A stretch of DNA of 64,000 nucleotides, from positions 71,365 to 135,364 of the forward strand of contig NZ_JAUWAV010000002.1 of NCBI RefSeq assembly GCF_030605225.1. The letters run 5' to 3'. The DNA is from Geoalkalibacter sp. GTDB lineage: Bacteria; Desulfobacterota; Desulfuromonadia; Desulfuromonadales; Geoalkalibacteraceae. The notes under the pieces were generated by a model, which saw nothing but the letters and a program-made list of their open reading frames with translations, was not told the DNA's origin and did no database searches. Shown here one piece after another: positions 25,631 through 32,809 of this stretch (its first letter is position 1; each line of letters starts with the position of its first letter). Position numbers and translations under genes: made by a program.

Positions 25631-28615
25631 TCAGGCCGCCTGGCCCTGGGCATGGTGCGGGCAGGCGAAGTGCTCGCCGGCGATGTAGCCGTGCTCGGGG
25701 CAGATGGTGAAGGTCGGCGTGATGGTGAAATAGGGCAGATGGAAATTCTCCGCGATGCGCCGCGCCAGCAGCCGCGCGCTCTGCCAGTCCTCGAGGCGCT
25801 CGCCGAGAAAGCCGTGGAATACGGTGCCGCCGGTGTAGCGGGTCTGCAATTGATCTTGGTGGCGCAGAGCCTGGAAGATGTCGTCGGTGCTGCCCACGGG
25901 CAGCTGCGTGCTGTTGGTGTAGTAGGGCTGCTCGTGGCCGGCGGCGATCAGCTCGGGATAGCGCTCGCGGTCGGCGCGGGCCAGGCGAAAGCTCGTGCCC
26001 TCGCCGGGGGTGGCCTCCAGATTGTAGAGATGGCCGGTTTCTTCCTGATAGGCTTCGAGCTTGGCGCGCATGAATTCGAGGGTGTCCTTCGCCAGGGCGA
26101 GGCCGCCCGGCGTGGTGATGTCGCGGCCGATGAGGTTGAGGCAGGCCTCGTTCATGCCGATCAGACCGATGGTGGAGAAGTGGTTGTCCCAGAAATTTCC
26201 CGAGCGCTCCTTGATGCCCTGGAGATAAAAGCGGCTGTAGGGATAAAGGCCGTGCTCGGTGAAGCGCTCAAGCTGCTTGCGCTTGATCTCCAGCGAATCG
26301 CGGGCGATGTCCATGAGCTCGGCGATGCGCGCGAAAAAGGCCTCCTTGGAGTCGGCCAGATAGGCGGCGCGCGGCAGGTTGAGAGTGACCACGCCGATGG
26401 AGCCGGTCAGGGGATTGCTGCCGAACAGCCCGCCGCCGCGCCGGCGCAGTTCGCGGTTGTCGAGGCGCAGGCGGCAGTTGTGGGTGACCAGGCCATTGGC
26501 CAGCTGAAAAAGGCGCTCCGCGGAATCAACGGCGACACAGAACACCAGGTCTTTGAAATCGTCCATCTTGCGGATGGCGCGGACCGGAAACCAGTAGTAG
26601 CCGTCCTCAAGGAAAAAATGTTCGCCGTAGGAAGAACGCGAATGAAACTTCAGGGTGTAAACCGGATTTTCTCCCAGGCGGTTGTCCCGTTCATCTCCGT
26701 TGCGGTCAATCAGGTAGGCTTTGCCGAGCATGCCGCAGATGGCGGCGAAATCTTCCCGGATGCTCGGGTTGACCGTGTAGATGCGGCCGCGGTTGCCGCC
26801 ATCCGTCGCGTACCATCCGGCAAGAAGTCCTTCAAGAAACTTGCTCCCCAGCTGAAAAGCCCAGGCCGTCAATCGCTTCTCATGGGCCGAGCGCCCGCTG
26901 ACGAATTGCGCCATCCAGGCTTCGGCCGATCCATTGCTGCCGCGCACCAGGTGAAAAACGACACCACGGGTTTCTTGGCTGGAAGAGACCTTGAAGCCCA
27001 GGCTTTCAAAGAAGGATCTCAGCCGTCGGGCGACTTTTTCCTCCTTTTCACCTGAATTCAAGGAGTAGACCAGGCTGCCTTTTCCGTCATGGCTGCCGTC
27101 CCCCAGGAAGGCGCCGACCGCGAAACCGGCCTCCTGATTGTCCAGCGTTTCCGCAAGGGGGGTGGCGTTGAAGGGCAGGTAAAATCCTTCCTCGATGCGG
27201 TCGGCGGTCAGAATCTCCACAGGGCGGCCTTTTCCCCGCTTGACCGGTTGTTCGTGCCGCAAATCCATGGTCACGGCTTCGCCGTTGCCGAGGGCGAATT
27301 CAAGGCAGCCCACCGATGGCGTGGCGACCGGCCGCGCCGCGACCCAGGTGCCGTTATGGAGGACTTCATAGGCCGTGCCTTTTTGCTCGTGGGTATAGTA
27401 AACATCTTTGATGGTGCGCAAATGGATCCCCCGGCCCGCGCGAACAACAATCTTGGTGTCGGGGTGAAGGGGGCACATGGAGCGCGCATCCTCGGGGCTC
27501 ATGTCCGAGTTGATGAAGTTGCTGAAATAGGGGATGCCGTATTTGGCGGTCATCTCCCAGATGGGCTGAAAGCGCGGGCTGTCCCAGTCGAGCTCGCGGG
27601 TCAGGTTGTAGGTGGGGATGGGAAAGGAGAAGATGCGCCCCGAGGCATCGCCCGCCATCATCACCTCGCAGAAGGCGCGGTTGAAGAGATCCATCTCCTC
27701 CTGAAATTCGCCGTAGCAGGCCTCCATCAGTTGCCCACCGATGATCACCGCCTCGGGGGCCAGGGTCGAGGGCGGGGTCATGTCGAGGGTGATGTTGGTG
27801 AAGGGCGTCTGGAAGCCGACGCGGGTCGGCACGTTCATGTTGAAGATGAACTCCTGCATGGCCTGCTTGACCTCGGCGTAGCCCAGGCCGTCGAAGCGGA
27901 TGAAGGGGGCGAGCAGGGTGTCGAAATTGGCGAAGGCCTGGGCGCCGGCGGCTTCGCCCTGCAGGGTGTAGAAAAAGTTCACCACCTGGCCCAGGGCCGT
28001 GCGGAAATGCTTGGGCGGGCCGCTCTGCACCTTGCCGTAGGCGCCGGTGAAGCCCTTGAGCAGCACCTCCTTGAGATCCCAGCCGCAGCAGTAGACCGAG
28101 AGCATGCCCAGATCGTGCAGATGATAGTCGGCGTCGCGATGGGGCGCGGCGATGTACTCGGGATAAATTTTGTTGAGCCAGTAGTTGCTGGTGATGTTGC
28201 TGGCGATGTGGTTGTTGAGGCCCTGCAGGGAGTAGCCCATGTTGGCGTTCTCGTTGACCCGCCAGTCCTCCTGGGCGAGGTAGGAATCGATGCTTTCGAT
28301 GGCCTCGCGCATGAACTCGCGGGTGCTGCGCAGGCTCTCGTGCTGCTTGCGGTAGAGGATGTAGGCCTTGGCCACCTTGGCGTGGCCGTTTTCGATGAGG
28401 ATCTTTTCCACCAGATCCTGCACGTTCTCCACCGTGGGGATGCGCTCGTCCTTGTAAATCACTTCGAGGATGCCCACCACCTGACGGGCGATCCCCGCGG
28501 CGCGCTCCATGTCGCTGCCGCCCACGGCGCGCACCGCCTTCTGGATGGCTTGGGTGATTTTGCCTTCCTCGAAGGACACCAGGCGGCCGTCGCGCTTGCG
28601 AATGAATGTGAGCAT
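25631..28615 (-). CDS. nrdD: Anaerobic ribonucleoside-triphosphate reductase NrdD, intein-containing precursor
   Basis: A 994-residue precursor starting at 28615 (GAGGGAGAGTCAAG upstream). Residues 1-90 form an ATP cone (FIRKRDGRLVSFEEGKITQAI), the allosteric site. The reductase barrel is interrupted after Cys381 by a 332-residue intein (382-713); the ligated product would be about 662 residues and would read RSMCCRLRLDNRELRRRGGG. The Cys after the intein corresponds to the thiyl-radical cysteine. The C-terminus has the zinc-site half TICPEHGYIAG and CPHH. The glycyl-radical motif is missing and lies in the next small gene. Reduces NTPs to dNTPs without oxygen. Confidence 0.93.
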   Translation of the reverse strand: MLTFIRKRDGRLVSFEEGKITQAIQKAVRAVGGSDMERAAGIARQVVGILEVIYKDERIPTVENVQDLVEKILIENGHAKVAKAYILYRKQHESLRSTREFMREAIESIDSYLAQEDWRVNENANMGYSLQGLNNHIASNITSNYWLNKIYPEYIAAPHRDADYHLHDLGMLSVYCCGWDLKEVLLKGFTGAYGKVQSGPPKHFRTALGQVVNFFYTLQGEAAGAQAFANFDTLLAPFIRFDGLGYAEVKQAMQEFIFNMNVPTRVGFQTPFTNITLDMTPPSTLAPEAVIIGGQLMEACYGEFQEEMDLFNRAFCEVMMAGDASGRIFSFPIPTYNLTRELDWDSPRFQPIWEMTAKYGIPYFSNFINSDMSPEDARSMCPLHPDTKIVVRAGRGIHLRTIKDVYYTHEQKGTAYEVLHNGTWVAARPVATPSVGCLEFALGNGEAVTMDLRHEQPVKRGKGRPVEILTADRIEEGFYLPFNATPLAETLDNQEAGFAVGAFLGDGSHDGKGSLVYSLNSGEKEEKVARRLRSFFESLGFKVSSSQETRGVVFHLVRGSNGSAEAWMAQFVSGRSAHEKRLTAWAFQLGSKFLEGLLAGWYATDGGNRGRIYTVNPSIREDFAAICGMLGKAYLIDRNGDERDNRLGENPVYTLKFHSRSSYGEHFFLEDGYYWFPVRAIRKMDDFKDLVFCVAVDSAERLFQLANGLVTHNCRLRLDNRELRRRGGGLFGSNPLTGSIGVVTLNLPRAAYLADSKEAFFARIAELMDIARDSLEIKRKQLERFTEHGLYPYSRFYLQGIKERSGNFWDNHFSTIGLIGMNEACLNLIGRDITTPGGLALAKDTLEFMRAKLEAYQEETGHLYNLEATPGEGTSFRLARADRERYPELIAAGHEQPYYTNSTQLPVGSTDDIFQALRHQDQLQTRYTGGTVFHGFLGERLEDWQSARLLARRIAENFHLPYFTITPTFTICPEHGYIAGEHFACPHHAQGQAA
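26477..27472 (-). other. Intein with LAGLIDADG endonuclease domain, probably class 3 (starts with Pro)
   Basis: Codons 382-713 of nrdD, 332 residues. N-terminal block PLHPDTKIVV, C-terminal block F/G LVFCVAVDS...LFQLANGLVTHN, then +1 Cys. Placing the junctions at SMC/PLHP and THN/CRLR restores the host sequence SMCCRLRLD. The intein then begins with Pro rather than Cys or Ser, while block F position 4 is Cys (canonical Asp) and the residue before the penultimate His is Thr. These are class 3 intein marks. The third mark, a Trp in block B, is not evident (RHEQPV). Endonuclease motifs AGFAVGAFLGDGS and LAGWYATDGGN keep their acidic residues, so homing may still be active. Confidence 0.85.
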
Positions 28616-28750
28616 CTTGACTCTCCCTCGTCGGACTTGCGGCGGCGCGCTTCGCTCGCGGCACCGTCTGGACAACGGGGAGAATTTAGCACACGTCATA
28701 CCTGAGTCAAGGCAAAAATCCCAAGATGTAGATTAGGAAAAACCTCCATG

Positions 28751-28766
28751 CCACCAGATATTGTGT
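28751..28766 (-). promoter_or_regulatory. NrdR-box-like operator
   Basis: On the minus strand ACACAATATCTGGTGG matches the NrdR consensus ACACWATATATWGTGT at about 13 of 16 positions. It is 136 bp before the nrdD start. A clear second box at the usual 31-bp spacing is not seen. Confidence 0.55.
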
Positions 28767-28783
28767 CCCGGCGGTGGACAGGC

Positions 28784-28792
28784 TGTGGATAA
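28784..28792. promoter_or_regulatory. Perfect DnaA-box nonamer
   Basis: TGTGGATAA, the complement of TTATCCACA, in the nrdD-nikR intergenic region. DnaA controls nrd genes in some bacteria. A single 9-mer can also occur by chance. Confidence 0.45.
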
Positions 28793-28906
28793 CCTCTGGG
28801 CGGCCGTTGGGGTTGTTCCGATTTCGTCATGGATTATCGCGCCTTGACCGCCCTGGCCGGCCGTGCTAGATAAAATCCACCGCACATCCCCATCCGGAGG
28901 CCCGCC

Positions 28907-29326
28907 ATGTCTGAAACCATCCGCTTCGGCATTTCCATCGACGATCGTCTGTTGCAGCGCTTCGATGCGCTTATCGCCGACAAGGGCTACAGCAACCGTT
29001 CCGAGGCCATCCGCGATCTCATCCGCAACGCCCTGGTCGAACAGCAATGGGCGGATGCGGACCAGGAAACCGTGGGCACCGTGACCCTGGTCTACGATCA
29101 TCACACCCGCGATCTCGCCGACAAACTCACCGAGCAGCAGCATAGCCATCACGACGCCATCATCTCCGCCCTGCATGTGCATCTCGATGCCCATCACTGT
29201 CTGGAGGTGGTGGTGGTCAAGGGCAAATCCCGCGAGGTGCGGCGCCTGGCCGATGAGCTCATCGGCACCAAGGGCGTCAAGCACGGCAAGCTGGTGACGA
29301 CCACCACCGGCCGGGATTTGGTGTAA
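28907..29326 (+). CDS. nikR: Nickel-responsive transcriptional regulator NikR
   Basis: A 139-residue ribbon-helix-helix repressor. The N-terminal DNA-binding domain ([20 protein letters not shown] ... [15 protein letters not shown]) is followed by the ACT-like nickel domain. The square-planar nickel ligands seen in E. coli NikR are all present here as His79, His90, His92 and Cys98 ([13 protein letters not shown]). A GGAGG ribosome site precedes the ATG. Nickel transport or hydrogenase targets are outside the window. A terminator follows. Confidence 0.95.
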   Translation: MSETIRFGISIDDRLLQRFDALIADKGYSNRSEAIRDLIRNALVEQQWADADQETVGTVTLVYDHHTRDLADKLTEQQHSHHDAIISALHVHLDAHHCLEVVVVKGKSREVRRLADELIGTKGVKHGKLVTTTTGRDLV

Positions 29327-29344
29327 GTCGAAATCTTCGTCATG

Positions 29345-29384
29345 AACGCAAAAAAGCCGCCCGAAAGAGCGGCTTTTTTGCGTT
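29345..29384. terminator. Bidirectional terminator
   Basis: AACGCAAAAAAGCCGC, an 8-nt loop, then the exact complement including a T-run. Lies between convergent nikR and the subtilase gene. Confidence 0.9.
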
Positions 29385-29396
29385 GGATCCTTGAAT

Positions 29397-30629
29397 TCAT
29401 CGGCCCGGTTTGATGAGGCCGGCCTTGGTGGGTTTTTTGTCTTTTTTGTCCTTTTTGTCGCGTCCGGGCGCGGTGCCGCCAAGGCCCAGGGCGGCCGCCG
29501 CGTCGACCCGCCCATAGCCGAAATACAGGTCGTGTCCGTTGCTGCCCAGATCGACGGCGCTCTGGCGCAGGCGCAGGCGCACCTCGTCGTTGATGCGGCC
29601 GTTGCCGTTGGCGTCCTGGATGCCGGCGGCCATGAGCAGCGCCGCGACGCCCGCGACATGGGGCGCGGCCTGGGAGGTGCCGTCGAGACTGCGGTACTGG
29701 TTGCCGCGCGCCGCCGAAACGATGCTCCTGCCGGGCGCGGCGAGTTCGACCCGCCCGTCGATGGCGGAAAAAGCCGCGAACTGATCGCTCGCGTCGGTGG
29801 CGTTGACGGCGATGACCGACTCGTAGGCGGCGGGGAATTGGACCGTGCCGCCGCCGGTGTTGCCCGCCGCGGCCACCAGCAGGATGCCTGCCGCGTAGGC
29901 GCGGTCGCAGGCGTCGCGGATCGCGGGCGAATCGAGATCAAAGGCGAGGCTCAGGTTGATGATGTGCATCTGGTTGGCGATGGCCCAGTCGATGCCCTGC
30001 AGCAGCCACGCCAGGGACCCAAACCCCGCGCCGTCCAGCACCTTGACGCCGTAGATGCGCGCCCGCGGCGCGACGCCCACCACGCCCTGACCGTTGAGTT
30101 CGGCGGCGATGATGCCGGCGGCGTGGGTGCCGTGGCTGTTGGTGTTGTCGTCCATGGGATCGGCGTCGTCGAAGACGAAGTCATAGCCGCCGGCATAGCG
30201 CAGCATCAGATCCGGATGGGTATAGTCGATGCCCGTGTCGAGCACGGCGACGCGCACCTCCTGCCCGAATTTCCCCGCCTCATGGGCGATGCGCCCGCCG
30301 ATTTTGGTCACGCCCCAACTGGTGTCGTACTCAGCGCCGAACATCGGGGCGATGGCCTGAAACCGCACATTTTCCTGAACATAAGCCACCCCCGGGTCCT
30401 CGCGCAGGGCGTTCGCCTCGGCCTCGTCGAGGACGACGCTGATCACCGGCAGGCGACGCATGGATTTCTTGAGCTTGCGTTTCTGCTCCAGGGAGGCGGC
30501 TTTTTCCGCGGCAAGCCCGGCATCGTGAAAGCCGACCAGGTATTCCCGGGCGGGGGCGGCCGCGCTTGTTTCGGCCCCGGACAGCAAGAAAAGGGTCAGG
30601 GCGGCAAGGATCAGCGAAAGGCTTTTCAT
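29397..30629 (-). CDS. Secreted subtilisin-like protease, candidate OzpA (OmcZ-processing protease)
   Basis: A 410-residue S8 peptidase starting at 30629. Signal peptide (1-24), I9-type propeptide (about 28-92), then the catalytic domain with Asp131 (VLDTGIDYTHPD), His167 (NSHGTHAAG), Asn257 (AAAGNTGG) and Ser319 (DGTSQAAPHVAG). A calcium-type loop DANGNGRINDE lies at 339-349. The tail is Lys/Asp-rich (DKKDKKDKK) and ends KPGR. It follows the octahaem cytochrome gene on the same strand. In Geobacter sulfurreducens the subtilase OzpA, encoded just after omcZ, cleaves OmcZ to its filament-forming short form. The order here is the same, though a terminator hairpin separates the two genes. Confidence 0.85.
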   Translation of the reverse strand: MKSLSLILAALTLFLLSGAETSAAAPAREYLVGFHDAGLAAEKAASLEQKRKLKKSMRRLPVISVVLDEAEANALREDPGVAYVQENVRFQAIAPMFGAEYDTSWGVTKIGGRIAHEAGKFGQEVRVAVLDTGIDYTHPDLMLRYAGGYDFVFDDADPMDDNTNSHGTHAAGIIAAELNGQGVVGVAPRARIYGVKVLDGAGFGSLAWLLQGIDWAIANQMHIINLSLAFDLDSPAIRDACDRAYAAGILLVAAAGNTGGGTVQFPAAYESVIAVNATDASDQFAAFSAIDGRVELAAPGRSIVSAARGNQYRSLDGTSQAAPHVAGVAALLMAAGIQDANGNGRINDEVRLRLRQSAVDLGSNGHDLYFGYGRVDAAAALGLGGTAPGRDKKDKKDKKPTKAGLIKPGR

Positions 30630-30684
30630 GGTCGAATCGGAACTCCCGCGAAGAGTTGGTGCTCCTGAGGCCGTGCATTGCATG

Positions 30685-30714
30685 AAAAACGGGGGGACGC
30701 CGGAACGTCCCCCC
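30685..30714 (-). terminator. Terminator after the octahaem cytochrome
   Basis: On the minus strand GGGGGGACG-TTCCGG-CGTCCCCCC is followed by GTTTTTC. Partial read-through would lower protease expression relative to the cytochrome. Confidence 0.75.
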
Positions 30715-30762
30715 TGTGGTCGAGATCACATGATCAAATCAGACGAAGGTGAAGCTTGGGGC

Positions 30763-32406
30763 TTAGCGCCCTTTTTTCACTTCGTTCTTTTTCGGCGGCG
30801 CGGGCGCGGGTGCGGGCGGGGTCTTGTCCTTGCCGCCCTTGCCGCCCTTGACGGGTTCCTCGACAACCGGGGGCGCCACGGCGCCGGTCAGCTGCGCCGA
30901 GACCACGTAGGTGGAGAGGACCTCGACGGTCTGGCCGGCCTTGGCGCCGGCGGCCTTCACCACGATCTGGCCGTCATTCCAGGTGATCACGTCGGCCGGA
31001 GCGTTGCCGACGTTGACGCCGAGACCCTGGGCCTGGGGCGGCTGCATGCCGAAGCCCTTGCCCTGGATAACGATGCTGCCGTCGGCCTTGAGGTCGGCGG
31101 AGGCGATGGCGACAGCCGGCTTGACCACGAGGCTTTCGGGGTTGGACAGTTTGTCGAGTTTCTTCGCCACCACGGTGTAGTTGCCGACGGGCAGGTTGGC
31201 GGGAACGGCCACCTTGATGCTGTTGGGGGTGACGTTCAGGGGCGCCAGCTCAACGCTGTTGCCGGCGGCGTCGCTCAGCACCACCACCGAGCTGTACTCC
31301 ACGGCGGGGATGCCGGCCATGGGCGAGTAGCTGTTGACGAAGTTGATGCCGACCAGTTCGACGATGGTCTCCTCGCCGGCGATGACGACGTTCTTGGTCA
31401 TGCCGTCGATCTGCGGGGTGACGGGGCCGGCCATGGGCGCGACGGACTGCGTCTTGGTGAAGCCGTGGCAGCCGAAGCAGTCCTGATTGTTGCCGATGTG
31501 GCCGAACCAGGGCTGCATCTGGCCGGGCTGGACGGTGGTACCGGGCGCGGCGTACTGGATGTTGTGCAGCGAGGGAATTCCGTGGCAGTTCTGGCACACG
31601 CGGATCTGCTGGGCCGTGGCAATGCTCACGGAAGGCACGCCGCCCGCGCCGGTGGTGTGGCACCAGGCGCACTTGGCCGGGTCGCTGGCCAGGGTGGTGC
31701 TGTGATGGGTGTCGGCCGGGCTGTAGACCAGAATGCCGCTCGCCGGATCAACGGCGGGCGTCTGGCCGGGCCAGGGGTTGTTCGGCGCATGGGACGAGGC
31801 ATGGCAATAGTAGCAGGAGCCTTCCCCGTTGGGGCCGGCGTTGGTCTTGCGGCTCGCCCAGGGGGTGATCTGGCTGGGCGCGTAGGTCGGCAGCCACTTG
31901 GGCACGGTACCGCTGACGCCGGGGCGGGTCTCACGGTTCGCCGGCAGCAGGCCGTTGTCCACAAAGGAGCCGTGGCAGCTCACGCAGTCGCCGGTGACCG
32001 CCTGCTGGGTGGTGTGGTGCGGGGAGCCGCCGGTGTGGCAGAAGTTGCAGTCGCGGAAGGTCCGGAACTGAAAGACGCCGTTGACCAGTTGCAGTTGGTG
32101 GCAGCTGGTGCACTGGTAGGTTTCGCCGGGATTGCCGAAGGGCGCGGAATTGATGGCCCCGATGGTGTCGCCGACGCGGTTGTGATGGCGATCGGGCAGG
32201 TAGGTTGTATTCACCGGCACGTTCGCGGGCGGGTTGGAGCCGTGGCAGACGCGGCAGTCGGCTTCGGTCACGGCGTTGAACACCGTGTCGGGAATGCCGA
32301 GAAGCTGGTTGACGGGGGGCGCCGGAACGGCGGCGTGGGCGGTGGCGACCAGGCCCAGACCCAGCAGGGCGGCGCAGGCCAGAAATTTGATCGTGCGTTT
32401 TTGCAT
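30763..32406 (-). CDS. omcZ: Octahaem c-type cytochrome with C-terminal IPT/TIG-like domains, OmcZ family
   Basis: A 547-residue exported cytochrome. Signal peptide to about residue 26, then VPAPPVNQLLGIPDTVFNAVTEADC. Eight CxxCH haem motifs at Cys 51, 99, 120, 141, 198, 246, 271 and 310, all in the first 315 residues. Free histidines such as HH74-75, HH130-131 and HH234-235 could be distal ligands. Residues about 330-505 are two beta-sandwich IPT/TIG-like domains, and the tail is Lys/Pro/Gly-rich (KGGKGGKDK ... KKGR). Known OmcZ is octahaem, is cut to a short haem-bearing form and polymerises into conductive filaments. The flanking isomerase and subtilase genes match that locus. Expression appears controlled by the riboswitch at 32.6-32.7 kb. 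Confidence 0.88.
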   Translation of the reverse strand: MQKRTIKFLACAALLGLGLVATAHAAVPAPPVNQLLGIPDTVFNAVTEADCRVCHGSNPPANVPVNTTYLPDRHHNRVGDTIGAINSAPFGNPGETYQCTSCHQLQLVNGVFQFRTFRDCNFCHTGGSPHHTTQQAVTGDCVSCHGSFVDNGLLPANRETRPGVSGTVPKWLPTYAPSQITPWASRKTNAGPNGEGSCYYCHASSHAPNNPWPGQTPAVDPASGILVYSPADTHHSTTLASDPAKCAWCHTTGAGGVPSVSIATAQQIRVCQNCHGIPSLHNIQYAAPGTTVQPGQMQPWFGHIGNNQDCFGCHGFTKTQSVAPMAGPVTPQIDGMTKNVVIAGEETIVELVGINFVNSYSPMAGIPAVEYSSVVVLSDAAGNSVELAPLNVTPNSIKVAVPANLPVGNYTVVAKKLDKLSNPESLVVKPAVAIASADLKADGSIVIQGKGFGMQPPQAQGLGVNVGNAPADVITWNDGQIVVKAAGAKAGQTVEVLSTYVVSAQLTGAVAPPVVEEPVKGGKGGKDKTPPAPAPAPPKKNEVKKGR

Positions 32407-32615
32407 ACCCTTTACTCCCTTTAGTCCTTGGTGAAAGCTTTGTTGAAAACAACGATAAGAAAAAATTACAACCGAACGTCAATCAATGGCATGGCAGAAC
32501 TCGGGACACGTCCCGACATCCAAATGGCGACCTCGTGCGTTGCTCACCCCCTTTCACTGAATTTGCCCTGTACTGCTTGATCCTTCCTGCGGCATGGGAA
32601 TCGAATACATGCAAC

Positions 32616-32653
32616 AAAAAACCGGATTGCCCTGCATCGCTCTGGGGCAACCC
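32616..32653 (-). terminator. Riboswitch expression-platform terminator
   Basis: GGGTTGCCC pairs with GGGCAATCC, one mismatch, across a 12-nt loop, followed by six T. Its first strand is shared with the aptamer, making the two folds mutually exclusive. Confidence 0.8.
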
Positions 32654-32739
32654 GGCTGTCTGCTTGAGACCCGTGGCTTTCCGTCCCCACCTCGCGATGG
32701 GTTTGGCTTTATGTGGTTTTGCGCGTGCGCGGGCAAAAC
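32616..32739 (-). promoter_or_regulatory. GEMM-I riboswitch (cyclic di-GMP or 3',3'-cGAMP) upstream of the octahaem cytochrome
   Basis: Read on the minus strand. A 5' hairpin GTTTTGC/GCAAAAC is followed by the aptamer (about 32716-32645): CCAAACC, the P2 stem CCCATC-GCGA-GGTGGG with a GNRA tetraloop, GGACGGAAAGCC, the P3 stem GTCT-CAAGC-AGAC, then AGCCGGGTTGCC. This closely follows the Geobacter GEMM-I layout. The nucleotide aligned with Vc2 position 20, which distinguishes ligands, is G (complement of 32707), predicting c-di-GMP rather than cGAMP. The last aptamer strand, GGGTTGCCC, is also the first half of a terminator, so ligand binding should switch expression on. Confidence 0.85.
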
Positions 32740-32745
32740 AGCACA

Positions 32746-32775
32746 AGTATCCTTCGTCTTGCAGCCAATTGTCAA
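32746..32775 (-). promoter_or_regulatory. Sigma-70 promoter for the riboswitch-cytochrome transcript
   Basis: Minus strand TTGACA (32775-32770), an 18-bp spacer, and GATACT (32751-32746). The predicted start near 32739 would place the riboswitch at the very 5' end of the mRNA. Confidence 0.65.
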
Positions 32776-32809
32776 GCGGCCTGCGGGACGCCGAAAAGAA
32801 GGCGTGTTC

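Noticed and set aside
26470-27480. Canonical class 1 intein starting at Cys381
   Set aside because: It would leave SMCRLRLD, one residue short of the conserved host sequence, and the DTKI block would be displaced by one; the Pro382 start fits better.
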